Below, one piece after another: positions 33,995 to 44,202 of a stretch of DNA of 64,000 bases. Source of the DNA: Affinibrenneria salicis (lineage in GTDB: Bacteria; Pseudomonadota; Gammaproteobacteria; Enterobacterales; Enterobacteriaceae); assembly GCF_008710095.1 (NCBI RefSeq), contig NZ_VYKJ01000004.1, positions 248,001 through 312,000 on the forward strand, read 5' to 3'. The stretch's first letter is position 1. Every line of letters begins with the position of its first letter. The notes below the pieces were generated by a model. That model had not been told where the DNA came from and searched no databases. It saw only the letters and a program-made list of their open reading frames with translations. The translations under genes and the position numbers were made by a program.

Positions 33995-35797
33995 ATGACA
34001 GCAACGATGGGTCTTACTCTGCAGGAATGGCAACACCACTACCAACGGGACGCGCAGTCGGTTTACGCCACGCTGGAAAACCACCTGGCAACGCTGCCCG
34101 CCGACGATAACGCCTGGATCTATCTGGCCACTCCCGAACAGCTGCGCGCCCAGATCGCGCCGCTGCTGCCGCGTTACCGCGAGAACCCGGCGTCGCTGCC
34201 GCTGTTCGGCGTTCCTTTCGCGGTAAAAGATAATATCGATGTCGCCGGCTGGCCCACCAGCGCCGCCTGCCCGGCGTTTACCTCTATTGCCGAAAACGAC
34301 GCGAGCGCGGTGGCGAATCTGAAAGCGGCCGGGGCGGTGGTTATCGGTAAGACCAATCTCGATCAATTCGCAACCGGACTGGTGGGTACCCGCTCGCCGT
34401 TCGGCGCGGTGCGCAACACCTTTAATCCGGCTTACGTCAGCGGCGGTTCCAGCTCCGGTTCGGCCTCGGTGCTGGCGCGCGGCCTGGTGGCCTTTTCGCT
34501 CGGCACGGACACCGCCGGATCAGGCCGCGTACCGGCCGCCTTTAATAATATCGTCGGTCTGAAACCGACCAAAGGCTGGCTGTCGGCCAGCGGGGTGGTG
34601 CCGGCCTGCCGGCTGAATGACACGATCTCGGTCTTCGCGCTGACGGTGGCCGATGCCTGGCGCGTGGCGCAGCTGGCGGGCGGATACGACGCCAGCGACG
34701 CTTATTCGCGCGCGAATCCAGGGACGGCGCCGGCGGCGCTGCCGGCCGAGCCGCGACTCGCCATCCCGCAGAATCCGCCGTTCTTTGGCGACTCGCTCGC
34801 GCAGCAGGCGTGGGAGAACGCGCTGTCTGCGCTGCAGGCCGGCGGCGCGACGCTGTGCCCGATTGATTTTAGCGTTTTTCATCAACTGGCCGAACAGCTC
34901 TATTACGGCCCCTGGGTGGCGGAGCGCACCGTGGCGGCGGGCGACATGCTGCAACGGGCGCAGGAGATGGACCCGGTGGTGCATGGCATCATCGCCAGCG
35001 GCGAGCGCTATAGCGCGGTCGACGCCTTTAAAGCCGAATATTTGCGCGCCGGGCTGACGCGCCGCATTCAGCAGACGCTGGCGCAGTTCGACGCGCTGGT
35101 GGTGCCGACTTCGCCGACTATCCGCACCATCGAAGAGATGAAACAGGAACCGGTGCTGTATAACTCGCAGTTCGGCACTTACACCAACTTCACCAACCTC
35201 GCCGACCTGTCGGCGCTGGCGCTGCCGGGGCCGCTGCGCGCCGACGGCTTGCCCGCCGGCATCACCCTGATCGCGCCGGCCTGGCACGATCGCGCGCTGG
35301 CGAGCTTCGGCGTGCGCTGGCAGGCGCAACTGGCGCTGCCGCTCGGCGCCACCGGAAAAATGCCCGCCGCGCAGCCGCAGGCGCTGCCCGACTCGCCGCT
35401 GCACGTACGGCTGGCGGTGGTGGGCGCCCATCTCAGCGGCATGCCGCTCAATCATCAACTGACCACGCGCGATGCGGTAAGGGTGGAAGAGACCGTTACC
35501 GCGGCCGGCTATCGTCTGTACGCGCTGGCCAATACTCAACCGGCGAAACCGGGTCTGGCCCGGGCGCGCCAGGGCGCGGCGATCGCCGTTGAACTGTGGG
35601 ATATTCCGCTGGCGCGCTTTGGCGAGTTTGTGGCGGAAGTGCCGGCCCCGCTGGGTATCGGCACGCTGGAACTGGCCGATGGCCGTCTGGTGAAAGGCTT
35701 TATCTGTGAACCGGCCGCGCTGAGCGATGCCCTTGACATTACCGAGTTCGGCGGCTGGCGCAACTGGCTGGCCCGCGGGGAGAATAGCCATGTTTAA
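33995..35797 (+). CDS. atzF: Allophanate hydrolase
   Basis: A 600-residue enzyme that hydrolyses allophanate to ammonia and CO2, the second step of ATP-dependent urea breakdown. The amidase-signature triad is visible as Lys78 (PFAVKDN), Ser152 (GGSSSGSAS) and Ser176 (TDTAGSGRVP), with the spacing of characterised AtzF. The C-terminal 170 residues form the second domain typical of full-length AtzF (ELWDIPLARFGEFV). The stop overlaps the uca start by 8 bases. It leads the operon behind the sigma54-like promoter. Confidence 0.95.
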   Translation: MTATMGLTLQEWQHHYQRDAQSVYATLENHLATLPADDNAWIYLATPEQLRAQIAPLLPRYRENPASLPLFGVPFAVKDNIDVAGWPTSAACPAFTSIAENDASAVANLKAAGAVVIGKTNLDQFATGLVGTRSPFGAVRNTFNPAYVSGGSSSGSASVLARGLVAFSLGTDTAGSGRVPAAFNNIVGLKPTKGWLSASGVVPACRLNDTISVFALTVADAWRVAQLAGGYDASDAYSRANPGTAPAALPAEPRLAIPQNPPFFGDSLAQQAWENALSALQAGGATLCPIDFSVFHQLAEQLYYGPWVAERTVAAGDMLQRAQEMDPVVHGIIASGERYSAVDAFKAEYLRAGLTRRIQQTLAQFDALVVPTSPTIRTIEEMKQEPVLYNSQFGTYTNFTNLADLSALALPGPLRADGLPAGITLIAPAWHDRALASFGVRWQAQLALPLGATGKMPAAQPQALPDSPLHVRLAVVGAHLSGMPLNHQLTTRDAVRVEETVTAAGYRLYALANTQPAKPGLARARQGAAIAVELWDIPLARFGEFVAEVPAPLGIGTLELADGRLVKGFICEPAALSDALDITEFGGWRNWLARGENSHV

Positions 35798-38700
35798 TAC
35801 GGTATTGATTGCCAATCGCGGCGAGATCGCCTGCCGCGCGATCCGCACCTTAAAACGTCTGGGCATCACCAGCGTGGCGGTTTATTCCGCGGCCGATAAA
35901 AACGCGCAGCATGTGAAGGACGCGGATATCGCCGTCGCGCTGGGCGGGGAGAAGGCCGGCGATAGCTATCTGCGTATCGACCGTATTTTGGACGCCGCGC
36001 GTCAGACCGGCGCGCAGGCGATCTGGCCGGGATACGGCTTCCTGTCGGAAAGCCTGCCGTTTGCCGCGGCCTGCGAACAGGCCGGCGTCGTCTTCGTCGG
36101 GCCGACCGCGCGACAGATCGGCGAATTCGGACTGAAACACCGCGCGCGCGAGCTGGCGGCCGCGGCCGGCGTGCCGATGACGCCCGGCACCGCGCTGCTG
36201 TCGTCGCTGGACGAAGCGCTGGCGGCGGCGCAGCGGATCGGTTATCCGGTGATGCTGAAAAGCACCGCCGGCGGCGGCGGTATCGGACTGACGCGCTGCG
36301 CGGACGACGCGGCGCTGCGTGCGGCGTGGGACAGCGTACGCCGGCTGGGCGAGCAATTTTTCAGCGACGCGGGCGTGTTTCTCGAACGCTGCATCGATCG
36401 GGCGCGCCACGTCGAAGTGCAGATCTTCGGCGACGGCAAGGGGCGGGTGATCGCGCTGGGCGAGCGCGACTGCTCGCTGCAGCGCCGTAACCAAAAGGTG
36501 CTGGAAGAGACGCCGGCGCCGAATCTGCCGTCCGCCACGCGCGCCGCGCTGCTGGATTCGGCGGTCAGGCTGGGCGAACTGGTCGACTATCGCAGCGCCG
36601 GGACGGTGGAATACATCTACGACGCCGAACAGGACGCATTTTATTTTCTTGAGGTGAATACCCGTCTGCAGGTGGAGCACCCGGTCACCGAGTGCGTAAC
36701 CGGGCTCGATCTGGTGGAGTGCATGCTGCGCGTCGCCGCCGATGAGCCGCTCGACTGGGCGCGCCTGTCGCAGGCGCCGCAGGGCGCGGCGATTGAAGTG
36801 CGGCTGTATGCCGAAGATCCGCTGAAGAACTTTCAGCCCAGCCCCGGGGTGCTGACCGAAGTCAGCTTTCCGCCGGACGTGCGTATCGACGGCTGGATTG
36901 ATACCGGCACCGAGGTGTCCGCTTTCTACGATCCGATGATCGCCAAACTGATCGTCCACGCGCCGACCCGCGAGCAGGCGCTGGCGAAAATGCAGCGAGC
37001 GCTGGACGCCACGCGGCTGCACGGTATCGCCACCAACCTGGATTACCTGCGGCAGATCGTCGCTACCGACGTGTTGCGCAGCGGCCAGATCTGGACGCGT
37101 ATGCTGGACAGCTTCACGCCGTGCGCGCCGGTCATCGAGGTGATTCAGCCGGGAACCTGGAGCAGCGTGCAGGATTATCCGGGCCGGCTCGGCTACTGGG
37201 ACATCGGCGTACCGCCGTCCGGTCCGATGGACGATTTCGCCTTCCGGCTGGCCAACCGTATCGTCGGCAATGCGCCGCAGGCGGCCGGGCTGGAGTTCAC
37301 TCTGCAGGGGCCGACGCTGCGTTTCCATTGCGATGCGCTGATTGCGCTGACCGGCGCCGATTGTCCGGCCGATCTGGACGGCGCGGCGCTGGCTTACTGG
37401 CAGCCGGTCAGGGTACGGGCCGGCCAGACTCTGACCCTGGGCCGCGCGCAGTCGGGGTGCCGCACCTATCTGGCGGTGCGCAACGGTTTCGACGTGCCGG
37501 AGTATCTCGGCAGCCGCTCAACCTTCGCGCTGGGACAGTTCGGCGGCCACGCCGGCCGTACGCTGCGCGTCGCCGACATGCTGGCGATTTCCCGGCCGTC
37601 GCTGTCGGCCTGCACCACGCCGGCGCCGATCGACGAGCCGCGCGCGCTGCATCCAGCGCTGATTCCGCACTATGGCAACGAATGGCGCATCGGCGTGTTG
37701 TACGGTCCACACGGCGCGCCGGATTTCTTTACGCAGGCGTCGATCGACGAATTTTTCGCCAGCGAATGGCAGGTGCACTATAACTCGAACCGTCTCGGCG
37801 TGCGGCTGGTTGGACCGAAACCGAGCTGGACGCGCGCCAACGGCGGCGAGGCGGGACTGCATCCGTCCAACGTGCACGACTGCGAATACGCCGTCGGCGC
37901 GGTGAATTTCACCGGCGACTTCCCGGTGATCCTGACGCGCGACGGGCCGAGCCTCGGCGGCTTTGTCTGTCCGGTCACCATCGCCAAAGCCGAACTGTGG
38001 AAGGCCGGCCAGCTAAAACCCGGCGATCGTATTCGTTTTTATCCGATGACCTTCGACGAGGCGCTGGCGCTGGAACAGGCCCAGACGCGCAGCATCGACA
38101 CGTTGCGCGACGAGGCCGCGTCCCTGCCGGCGTTCGCGCCGCCGTCGCTGGCGGCGGGCGCGCAGGGTTCCGCCACCGTGCTGGCCGCCATCGCGGCGGG
38201 CGAGGGGACGCCGGCGGCGGTTTACCGTCAGGCGGGCGATAACTACATTCTGATCGAATACGGCGACAATGTGCTGGATCTGGCGCTGCGGCTGCGGGTC
38301 CATCTGCTGATGACGGCGATCCGCGACGCGCGGCTGGCCGGCATCGCCGAACTGTCGCCCGGCGTTCGCTCGCTGCAGATTCGTTACGACAGCGCCGTCA
38401 TCGGCCAGCAGCCGCTGCTGTCAGCGCTGCTGGCGCTGGAGCAACGGCTCGGCGACGTCAGCGACATGACGGTGCCGTCGCGCATCGTACATCTGCCGAT
38501 GGCGTTCGAAGACGGCGCCACGCTGGGCGCCGTTACCCGCTACCAGGAAACGGTGCGCGCCAGCGCGCCGTGGCTGCCCAACAACGTCGATTTTATTCAG
38601 CGCATCAACGGGTTGCCGACGCGCGAGGCGGTGCGGGATATTCTCTTTTCCGCCAGCTATCTGATCCTCGGTCTGGGCGATGTTTATCTCGGCGCGCCGT

Positions 38701-39434
38701 GCGCGGTGCCGGTCGATCCGCGCCACCGTCTGCTGAGCTCCAAATATAACCCGGCGCGCACCTTTACCGCCGAGGGAACGGTCGGTATCGGCGGCATGTA
38801 TATGTGTATCTACGGTATGGACTCGCCCGGCGGTTATCAGCTGGTCGGCCGCACGCTGCCTATCTGGAACAAATTCCTGAAGAACCCGCAGTTCGCCGCC
38901 GGCGAGCCATGGCTGCTGCGCTTCTTCGACCAGGTGCGCTTCTACCCGGTCAGCGAGGCGGAGCTGGACGCGCTGCGCGACGACTTCCGCGAAGGGCGCG
39001 CCGCGATCCGCATCGAAGAGACGCAGTTCGATTTCGCCGAACATCAGCGCTTCCTGCGTGACCACGCGGCGTCGATCGCCGAATTCCGCCGCAATCAGTC
39101 GACCGCCTTTGAGACGGAGGTCGCCCTGTGGCGGCAGGAAGAGGAAAACGTGGCGCCGGTCAGCGAGGCGATCGCGCCGCCGGAGCCGGAGACGGACGGC
39201 GCGCTGCAGGTCAGCGCCGATATGAACGGCAATATCTGGAAGGTACTGGTGCAGCCGGGCGATCGGGTCGAGGCCGGTCAGCCGCTGATTATCGTGGAAG
39301 CGATGAAAATGGAACTGGTGATCCCGTCGCCGCAGGCCGGCCGGGTGAAGCGTATCAACTGCCAGCCCGGCCGTCCGGTGAGCCCCGGCGATGCGCTGCT
39401 CTGGCTGGAAGAGGAGCAACAGGATGCGGAGTGA
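35790..39434 (+). CDS. uca: Urea carboxylase
   Basis: A 1214-residue biotin enzyme that carboxylates urea to allophanate with ATP. Domains in order: biotin carboxylase (FNTVLIANRGEIACRAIRTL at the start, ATP-grasp with KSTAGGGGIGL), KipI- and KipA-like carboxyltransferase domains (from about residue 445), and a C-terminal biotinyl domain with Lys1173 in VEAMKMEL. The start ATG at 35790 gives the usual N-terminus; an upstream frame extension inside atzF is ignored. It is coupled to atzF by an 8-base overlap. Confidence 0.95.
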   Translation: MFNTVLIANRGEIACRAIRTLKRLGITSVAVYSAADKNAQHVKDADIAVALGGEKAGDSYLRIDRILDAARQTGAQAIWPGYGFLSESLPFAAACEQAGVVFVGPTARQIGEFGLKHRARELAAAAGVPMTPGTALLSSLDEALAAAQRIGYPVMLKSTAGGGGIGLTRCADDAALRAAWDSVRRLGEQFFSDAGVFLERCIDRARHVEVQIFGDGKGRVIALGERDCSLQRRNQKVLEETPAPNLPSATRAALLDSAVRLGELVDYRSAGTVEYIYDAEQDAFYFLEVNTRLQVEHPVTECVTGLDLVECMLRVAADEPLDWARLSQAPQGAAIEVRLYAEDPLKNFQPSPGVLTEVSFPPDVRIDGWIDTGTEVSAFYDPMIAKLIVHAPTREQALAKMQRALDATRLHGIATNLDYLRQIVATDVLRSGQIWTRMLDSFTPCAPVIEVIQPGTWSSVQDYPGRLGYWDIGVPPSGPMDDFAFRLANRIVGNAPQAAGLEFTLQGPTLRFHCDALIALTGADCPADLDGAALAYWQPVRVRAGQTLTLGRAQSGCRTYLAVRNGFDVPEYLGSRSTFALGQFGGHAGRTLRVADMLAISRPSLSACTTPAPIDEPRALHPALIPHYGNEWRIGVLYGPHGAPDFFTQASIDEFFASEWQVHYNSNRLGVRLVGPKPSWTRANGGEAGLHPSNVHDCEYAVGAVNFTGDFPVILTRDGPSLGGFVCPVTIAKAELWKAGQLKPGDRIRFYPMTFDEALALEQAQTRSIDTLRDEAASLPAFAPPSLAAGAQGSATVLAAIAAGEGTPAAVYRQAGDNYILIEYGDNVLDLALRLRVHLLMTAIRDARLAGIAELSPGVRSLQIRYDSAVIGQQPLLSALLALEQRLGDVSDMTVPSRIVHLPMAFEDGATLGAVTRYQETVRASAPWLPNNVDFIQRINGLPTREAVRDILFSASYLILGLGDVYLGAPCAVPVDPRHRLLSSKYNPARTFTAEGTVGIGGMYMCIYGMDSPGGYQLVGRTLPIWNKFLKNPQFAAGEPWLLRFFDQVRFYPVSEAELDALRDDFREGRAAIRIEETQFDFAEHQRFLRDHAASIAEFRRNQSTAFETEVALWRQEEENVAPVSEAIAPPEPETDGALQVSADMNGNIWKVLVQPGDRVEAGQPLIIVEAMKMELVIPSPQAGRVKRINCQPGRPVSPGDALLWLEEEQQDAE

Positions 39435-40140
39435 AATGAAAGATAACCGCAAGGGCAAGGCGCGGCCGGAAGCGCTGGCCGAACGGATTTATCAGACGCT
39501 GAAAAACGACATTTTCGACTTTCGCCTGATGCCGGGCGATCGCTTCAGCGAGAACGAGATCGCCGAGCGGATGTCGGTCAGCCGTACGCCGGTGCGCCAG
39601 GCGTTATTCTGGCTGGAGCGCGAGGGCTATGTCGAAGTCTATTTCCGCAGCGGCTGGCAGGTGAAGCCGTTTGATTTCGAATATTTCGAACAGCTGTATG
39701 ACTTCCGCATCGTGCTGGAGCGCGAAGCCGTGCGCCGTCTGTGCGGCATGGCGGCCGGCCGCTGCGCCGAATTGCTGGCCGATCTGAAACGTTTCTGGAT
39801 CGAAACGCCGCGGCTGGAAGAGGGGGAAACGGTATCGCGCCATGATGAAGATTTTCACCGCAGCCTGGTCAGCGCGACCGGCAACGGCGAGATGGCGCGC
39901 GTGCATACCGAACTGACCGAGAAAATCCGCATCATTCGGCGCCTCGACTTTACCCGCGAGGATCGCATCGATGCCACCTACAGCGAGCACGCCCGTATTT
40001 TACTGGCGATCCTTCAGCATCAGACCGAGGAGGCGCAGCGCATTCTGACCGACCACATTTCCGTGAGTAAGGCTGAAGTCAGAAAAATCACCCTGCATAT
40101 GTTGCAGCAGGCAAGGCTTAAATCCGTTTCTCCTTCATAA
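39424..40140 (+). CDS. GntR-family regulator inside the urea cluster
   Basis: A 238-residue FadR-type regulator. The winged-helix domain lies at about residues 15-75 (AERIYQTLKNDIFDFRLMPG, then SENEIAERMSVSRTPVRQ), followed by a helical FCD-type domain with the acidic/His metal-binding pattern (HDEDFHRSL). The ATG at 39424 has GAGGAG 7 bases upstream and overlaps the uca stop. It probably senses a urea-related metabolite or an amide and controls atzF-uca and urt, but this is inference. Confidence 0.85.
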   Translation: MRSEMKDNRKGKARPEALAERIYQTLKNDIFDFRLMPGDRFSENEIAERMSVSRTPVRQALFWLEREGYVEVYFRSGWQVKPFDFEYFEQLYDFRIVLEREAVRRLCGMAAGRCAELLADLKRFWIETPRLEEGETVSRHDEDFHRSLVSATGNGEMARVHTELTEKIRIIRRLDFTREDRIDATYSEHARILLAILQHQTEEAQRILTDHISVSKAEVRKITLHMLQQARLKSVSPS

Positions 40141-40168
40141 TGTTTTCAATCCTTTGGGAGTTAATGTA

Positions 40169-41437
40169 ATGAAAAGACGTAACTTTATTAAAGTGTTCGC
40201 CCTTTCTGCCACCGTGGTCGGGATGGGCATGTCGTGGAGCGCCCTCGCGGCGGACACCATCAAAGTCGGCATTATGCATTCGCTTTCCGGCACCATGGCG
40301 ATCTCCGAAACGCCGCTGAAGGATGTGGCGCTGATGACCATCGACCAGATCAACGCGCGCGGCGGCGTATTGGGTAAAAAGCTGGAGCCGGTGGTGGTCG
40401 ACCCGGCCTCCAACTGGCCGCTGTTCGCGGAAAAAGCGCGCCAGTTGCTGACGCAGGACAAGGCGGCGGTGGTGTTCGGCTGCTGGACCTCGGTATCGCG
40501 TAAATCGGTGCTGCCGGTGTTTGAAGAGCTGAACGGCCTGTTGTTCTACCCGGTGCAATATGAAGGCGAAGAGATGTCGCCGAACGTGTTCTATACCGGC
40601 GCGGCGCCGAATCAGCAGGCGATACCGGCGGTTGAATACCTGATGAGCGAAGACGGCGGCGGCGCGCGGCGTTTCTTCCTGCTCGGCACCGACTACGTCT
40701 ATCCGCGCACCACCAATAAAATCCTGCGCGCCTTCCTGCACGCCAAAGGCGTTGCGGATAAAGATATTCAGGAAGTCTATACGCCGTTCGGCTACAGCGA
40801 CTACCAGACGATCGTCGGCGATATCAAGAAATTCTCCGCCGGCGGTAAAACGGCGGTGGTGTCCACCATCAACGGCGATTCCAACGTCCCGTTCTATAAA
40901 GAGCTGGCCAATCAGGGTATTAAAGCGACCGATGTGCCGGTGGTGGCCTTTTCCGTCGGGGAAGAGGAACTGCGCGGCATCGATACCAAACCGCTGGTCG
41001 GTCATTTAGCCGCCTGGAACTACTTCCAGTCGGTGGATAATCCGGCCAATAGCCAGTTTGTCGCCGACTATAAAGCGTATGCCAAAGCGCACCGGCTGCC
41101 GAATGCCGATACCGTGGTGACCAACGATCCGATGGAAGCGACCTGGGTAGGGATCCATATGTGGGCGCAGGCGGTGGAAAAAGCCGGCACCACCGATGTG
41201 GATAAAGTGCGGCAGGCGATGGCCGGCCAGAGCTTCGCCGCGCCGGACGGTTTCACCCTGACCATGGACCAGACCAATCACCATCTGCATAAACCGGTAA
41301 TGATCGGCGAAATTGAAGAAGACGGCCAGTTTAACGTGGTGTGGCAGACCGATCGTCCGGTGCGCGCCCAGCCGTGGAGCCCGTATATCGCCGGCAACGA
41401 CAAAAAACCGGATCACCCGGTGAAATCGGCGCAGTAA
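40169..41437 (+). CDS. urtA: Urea ABC transporter substrate-binding protein
   Basis: A 422-residue periplasmic binding protein of the UrtA group. The N-terminus MKRRNFIKVFALSA resembles a Tat signal, followed by VGMGMSWSALAAD as the cleavage region. The mature start IKVGIMHSLSGTMAISETPLKD is characteristic of UrtA/AmiC-like proteins. The start ATG at 40169 with GGGAG upstream is chosen over an in-frame ATG 15 bases earlier. It precedes the permease genes after a 114-base gap. Confidence 0.93.
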   Translation: MKRRNFIKVFALSATVVGMGMSWSALAADTIKVGIMHSLSGTMAISETPLKDVALMTIDQINARGGVLGKKLEPVVVDPASNWPLFAEKARQLLTQDKAAVVFGCWTSVSRKSVLPVFEELNGLLFYPVQYEGEEMSPNVFYTGAAPNQQAIPAVEYLMSEDGGGARRFFLLGTDYVYPRTTNKILRAFLHAKGVADKDIQEVYTPFGYSDYQTIVGDIKKFSAGGKTAVVSTINGDSNVPFYKELANQGIKATDVPVVAFSVGEEELRGIDTKPLVGHLAAWNYFQSVDNPANSQFVADYKAYAKAHRLPNADTVVTNDPMEATWVGIHMWAQAVEKAGTTDVDKVRQAMAGQSFAAPDGFTLTMDQTNHHLHKPVMIGEIEEDGQFNVVWQTDRPVRAQPWSPYIAGNDKKPDHPVKSAQ

Positions 41438-41551
41438 TTGACGGCCTCCTGACGCGACGGCGCGCGCCTGTGGCGCGGCGCCGTTCGGCTGTACCCGTAT
41501 CCCGCGCTCGTCGGCCGGGATACTTCTTCATCCTTAATTGCAGGCATTGCG

Positions 41552-43126
41552 ATGATTATTCGTCATGTAACTCAGCTGTTTCTGTCGCTGTGCTTACTGG
41601 TTCCGTTATGGGCCCAGGCCAGCCCCGCCGCCGATTTCGCCGCCGCCGGCCGCCCGCAACAGGCCAGCCTGCTGCAGGCCTGGGCCGCCGCGCCGGACGC
41701 ATCGCGTCTGCCGCTGCTGCAGGCGCTACAGCGGGAAACGCTGGTGGTCGATCAGGCGCAGCGCTTATTTATCGACCGGCAGGGCAAATTGACGCCGCTG
41801 GAAGGCGCCGAACCGCCGGCCGGCGCGACCAAAAAACTGTTTATGAATAACCGTCTGCGCGTGCTGGCGGCCAATGCGCTGGCGGCGCACCAGTTGCTGA
41901 GCGCGCAGGCGGCCGTGCGGCTGCAGGCGGCGCGCGCGCTGCAAAATAACGCCACCGCGCCGCAGCTCGCTTTGCTGAGCCAGCGGCTCGGCGCCGAACA
42001 GGACGAGGCGGTGCGCGCCGCCCTGACGCTGGCGCTGGCCAATCTGCAACTGAGCGACGGCAATCCGCAGGTGCGGCTGCAGGCGGTGCGGCTGCTGGGC
42101 GAGACCAGCGATCCGCAGATGGTATCGCGTCTGCAACAACTCACGCAGCCGCAGGGCGAGCCGGACGCCGCGGTGCGCCAGGCCGCGCAGCAGGGACTGG
42201 AGCAAATCAAGCAGCGTCTGATGTGGGGCGAACTGCTGGGACAGGCGTTTACCGGCCTGTCGCTTGGCTCGATTCTGCTGCTGGCGGCGCTGGGGCTGGC
42301 GATTACCTACGGCTTGCTAGGCGTCATCAATATGGCGCATGGCGAAATGCTGATGCTGGGCGCCTATTCGACCTGGATGGTGCAGAGTCTGTTCCAGCGC
42401 TTCGCGCCCGAATGGCTGGCGTATTACCCGCTGCTGGCGCTGCCGGCGGCGTTCTTCATCACGGCGGCGATCGGCATGGCGCTGGAGCGCGCGGTGATTC
42501 GCCACCTGTACGGCCGGCCGCTGGAAACGCTGCTGGCCACCTGGGGGATCAGTCTGATGCTGATTCAACTCGTGCGCGTGCTGTTCGGCGCCCAGAATCT
42601 GGAGGTGGCCAACCCCGGCTGGCTGTCGGGCGGCATTCAGCTGTTTCCCAATCTGGTTCTGCCGTATAACCGCATCGCCGTTATTCTGTTCGTCGTCGCC
42701 GTGCTGGCGCTGACCTGGCTGTTGCTGAATAAAACCCGCCTCGGCATGAATGTCCGCGCAGTGACGCAAAACCGGGCGATGGCCGACTGCTGCGGCGTGC
42801 CGACCGGGCGCGTCGATATGCTGGCCTTCGGACTCGGCTCCGGCATCGCCGGGCTGGGCGGGGTGGCGCTGTCGCAACTGGGCAATGTCGGCTCGGAACT
42901 GGGGCAGGGCTATATCATCGACTCCTTCCTGGTGGTGGTGCTGGGCGGCGTCGGCCAGCTGGCGGGCACGGTGGTGGCGGCTTTCGGCCTGGGTATTCTG
43001 AACAAGGTGCTGGAGCCGCAGATTGGCGCGGTGCTTGGCAAGATACTGATTCTGGTGCTGATTGTGCTGTTTATTCAGAAACGGCCGCAGGGGCTGTTTG
43101 CGCTGAAAGGGCGGGTGATTGACTGA
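41552..43126 (+). CDS. urtB: Urea ABC transporter permease UrtB
   Basis: A 524-residue LivH-like permease. A signal peptide (to about residue 24, AQASPA) is followed by a periplasmic helical domain of about 200 residues, rich in Ala, Gln and Leu, that is particular to UrtB, and then the membrane part from about residue 235 (LGSILLLAALGLAITYGLLG) with the GVINMAHGEMLMLGAY motif. Its stop overlaps the urtC start (TGATG). Confidence 0.94.
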   Translation: MIIRHVTQLFLSLCLLVPLWAQASPAADFAAAGRPQQASLLQAWAAAPDASRLPLLQALQRETLVVDQAQRLFIDRQGKLTPLEGAEPPAGATKKLFMNNRLRVLAANALAAHQLLSAQAAVRLQAARALQNNATAPQLALLSQRLGAEQDEAVRAALTLALANLQLSDGNPQVRLQAVRLLGETSDPQMVSRLQQLTQPQGEPDAAVRQAAQQGLEQIKQRLMWGELLGQAFTGLSLGSILLLAALGLAITYGLLGVINMAHGEMLMLGAYSTWMVQSLFQRFAPEWLAYYPLLALPAAFFITAAIGMALERAVIRHLYGRPLETLLATWGISLMLIQLVRVLFGAQNLEVANPGWLSGGIQLFPNLVLPYNRIAVILFVVAVLALTWLLLNKTRLGMNVRAVTQNRAMADCCGVPTGRVDMLAFGLGSGIAGLGGVALSQLGNVGSELGQGYIIDSFLVVVLGGVGQLAGTVVAAFGLGILNKVLEPQIGAVLGKILILVLIVLFIQKRPQGLFALKGRVID

Positions 43127-44202
43127 TGACGCAACCAATAACGCTAACCGCGGCGCAAAAGACGCCGCGCCTGACGCTGTGCATCGGCCTGATCGTGTTG
43201 CTGGCGCTGCTGATTCTGCCGTTTCTGGCGCTGCTGCCGGCCGGGCATCCGCTGGCGATCTCGACCTGGACGCTGACGCTGGTCGGTAAAATCCTCTGCT
43301 ACGCCATTGTGGCGGTGGCGCTGGATCTGGTCTGGGGCTATGCCGGTTTGCTTTCTCTCGGGCACGCGCTGTTTTTCGCGCTCGGCGGCTACGCAATGGG
43401 TATGTACCTGATGCGCCAGGCGGCGGGCGACGGGCTGCCGGCCTTTATGTCGTTCCTCTCCTGGAGCGAACTGCCGTGGTTCTGGGCCGGCACGCAGCAT
43501 TTCGCCTGGGCGCTGTGCCTGATAGTGCTGGTGCCGGGCGGTCTGGCGCTGCTGTTCGGCTGGTTCGCCTTCCGTTCGAAAATCCGCGGGGTCTATTTCT
43601 CGATTATGACCCAGGCGCTGACCTATGCCGGCATGCTGTTGTTTTTTCGCAACGAAACCGGTTTCGGCGGCAATAACGGGTTTACCGGTTTCACCACTCT
43701 GCTCGGTTTCCCGGTGACCGCCACCGGCACGCGTATCGGCCTGTTCGTGGCGACCGTACTGTTGCTGCTGTCCAGTCTGCTGATCGGACTGGCGCTGGCG
43801 CGCAGTAAATTTGGCCGCGTGCTGACCGCGGTGCGCGACGCGGAGAATCGCCTGATGTTCTGCGGCTACGATCCGAAAGGCTTCAAACTGTTTGTCTGGA
43901 CCCTGTCGGCGGTGCTGTGCGGCCTGGCCGGCGCGCTCTATGTGCCGCAGGTCGGCATCATCAATCCGGGCGAAATGTCGCCGACCAACTCGATAGAAGC
44001 GGCGATCTGGGTGGCGCTGGGCGGCCGCGGCACGCTGATCGGCCCGCTGCTCGGCGCCGGTATTGTCAACGGCGCCAAAAGCTGGTTCACCGTGGCGTTT
44101 CCCGAATACTGGCTGTTCTTCCTCGGCCTGATGTTTATTCTGGTTACGCTGTTTTTGCCGCGTGGCGTCATTGGCCTGCTGCGCCGGAGGAAGCATGACT
44201 GA
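43126..44202 (+). CDS. urtC: Urea ABC transporter permease UrtC
   Basis: A 358-residue LivM-like permease with about ten hydrophobic segments. DLVWGYAGLLSLGHALFFALGGYAMGMY and FAFRSKIRGVYFSIMTQAL-type segments are family signatures. It pairs with UrtB to form the inner-membrane channel for urea. The start overlaps urtB and the stop overlaps urtD by 8 bases. Confidence 0.94.
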   Translation: MTQPITLTAAQKTPRLTLCIGLIVLLALLILPFLALLPAGHPLAISTWTLTLVGKILCYAIVAVALDLVWGYAGLLSLGHALFFALGGYAMGMYLMRQAAGDGLPAFMSFLSWSELPWFWAGTQHFAWALCLIVLVPGGLALLFGWFAFRSKIRGVYFSIMTQALTYAGMLLFFRNETGFGGNNGFTGFTTLLGFPVTATGTRIGLFVATVLLLLSSLLIGLALARSKFGRVLTAVRDAENRLMFCGYDPKGFKLFVWTLSAVLCGLAGALYVPQVGIINPGEMSPTNSIEAAIWVALGGRGTLIGPLLGAGIVNGAKSWFTVAFPEYWLFFLGLMFILVTLFLPRGVIGLLRRRKHD

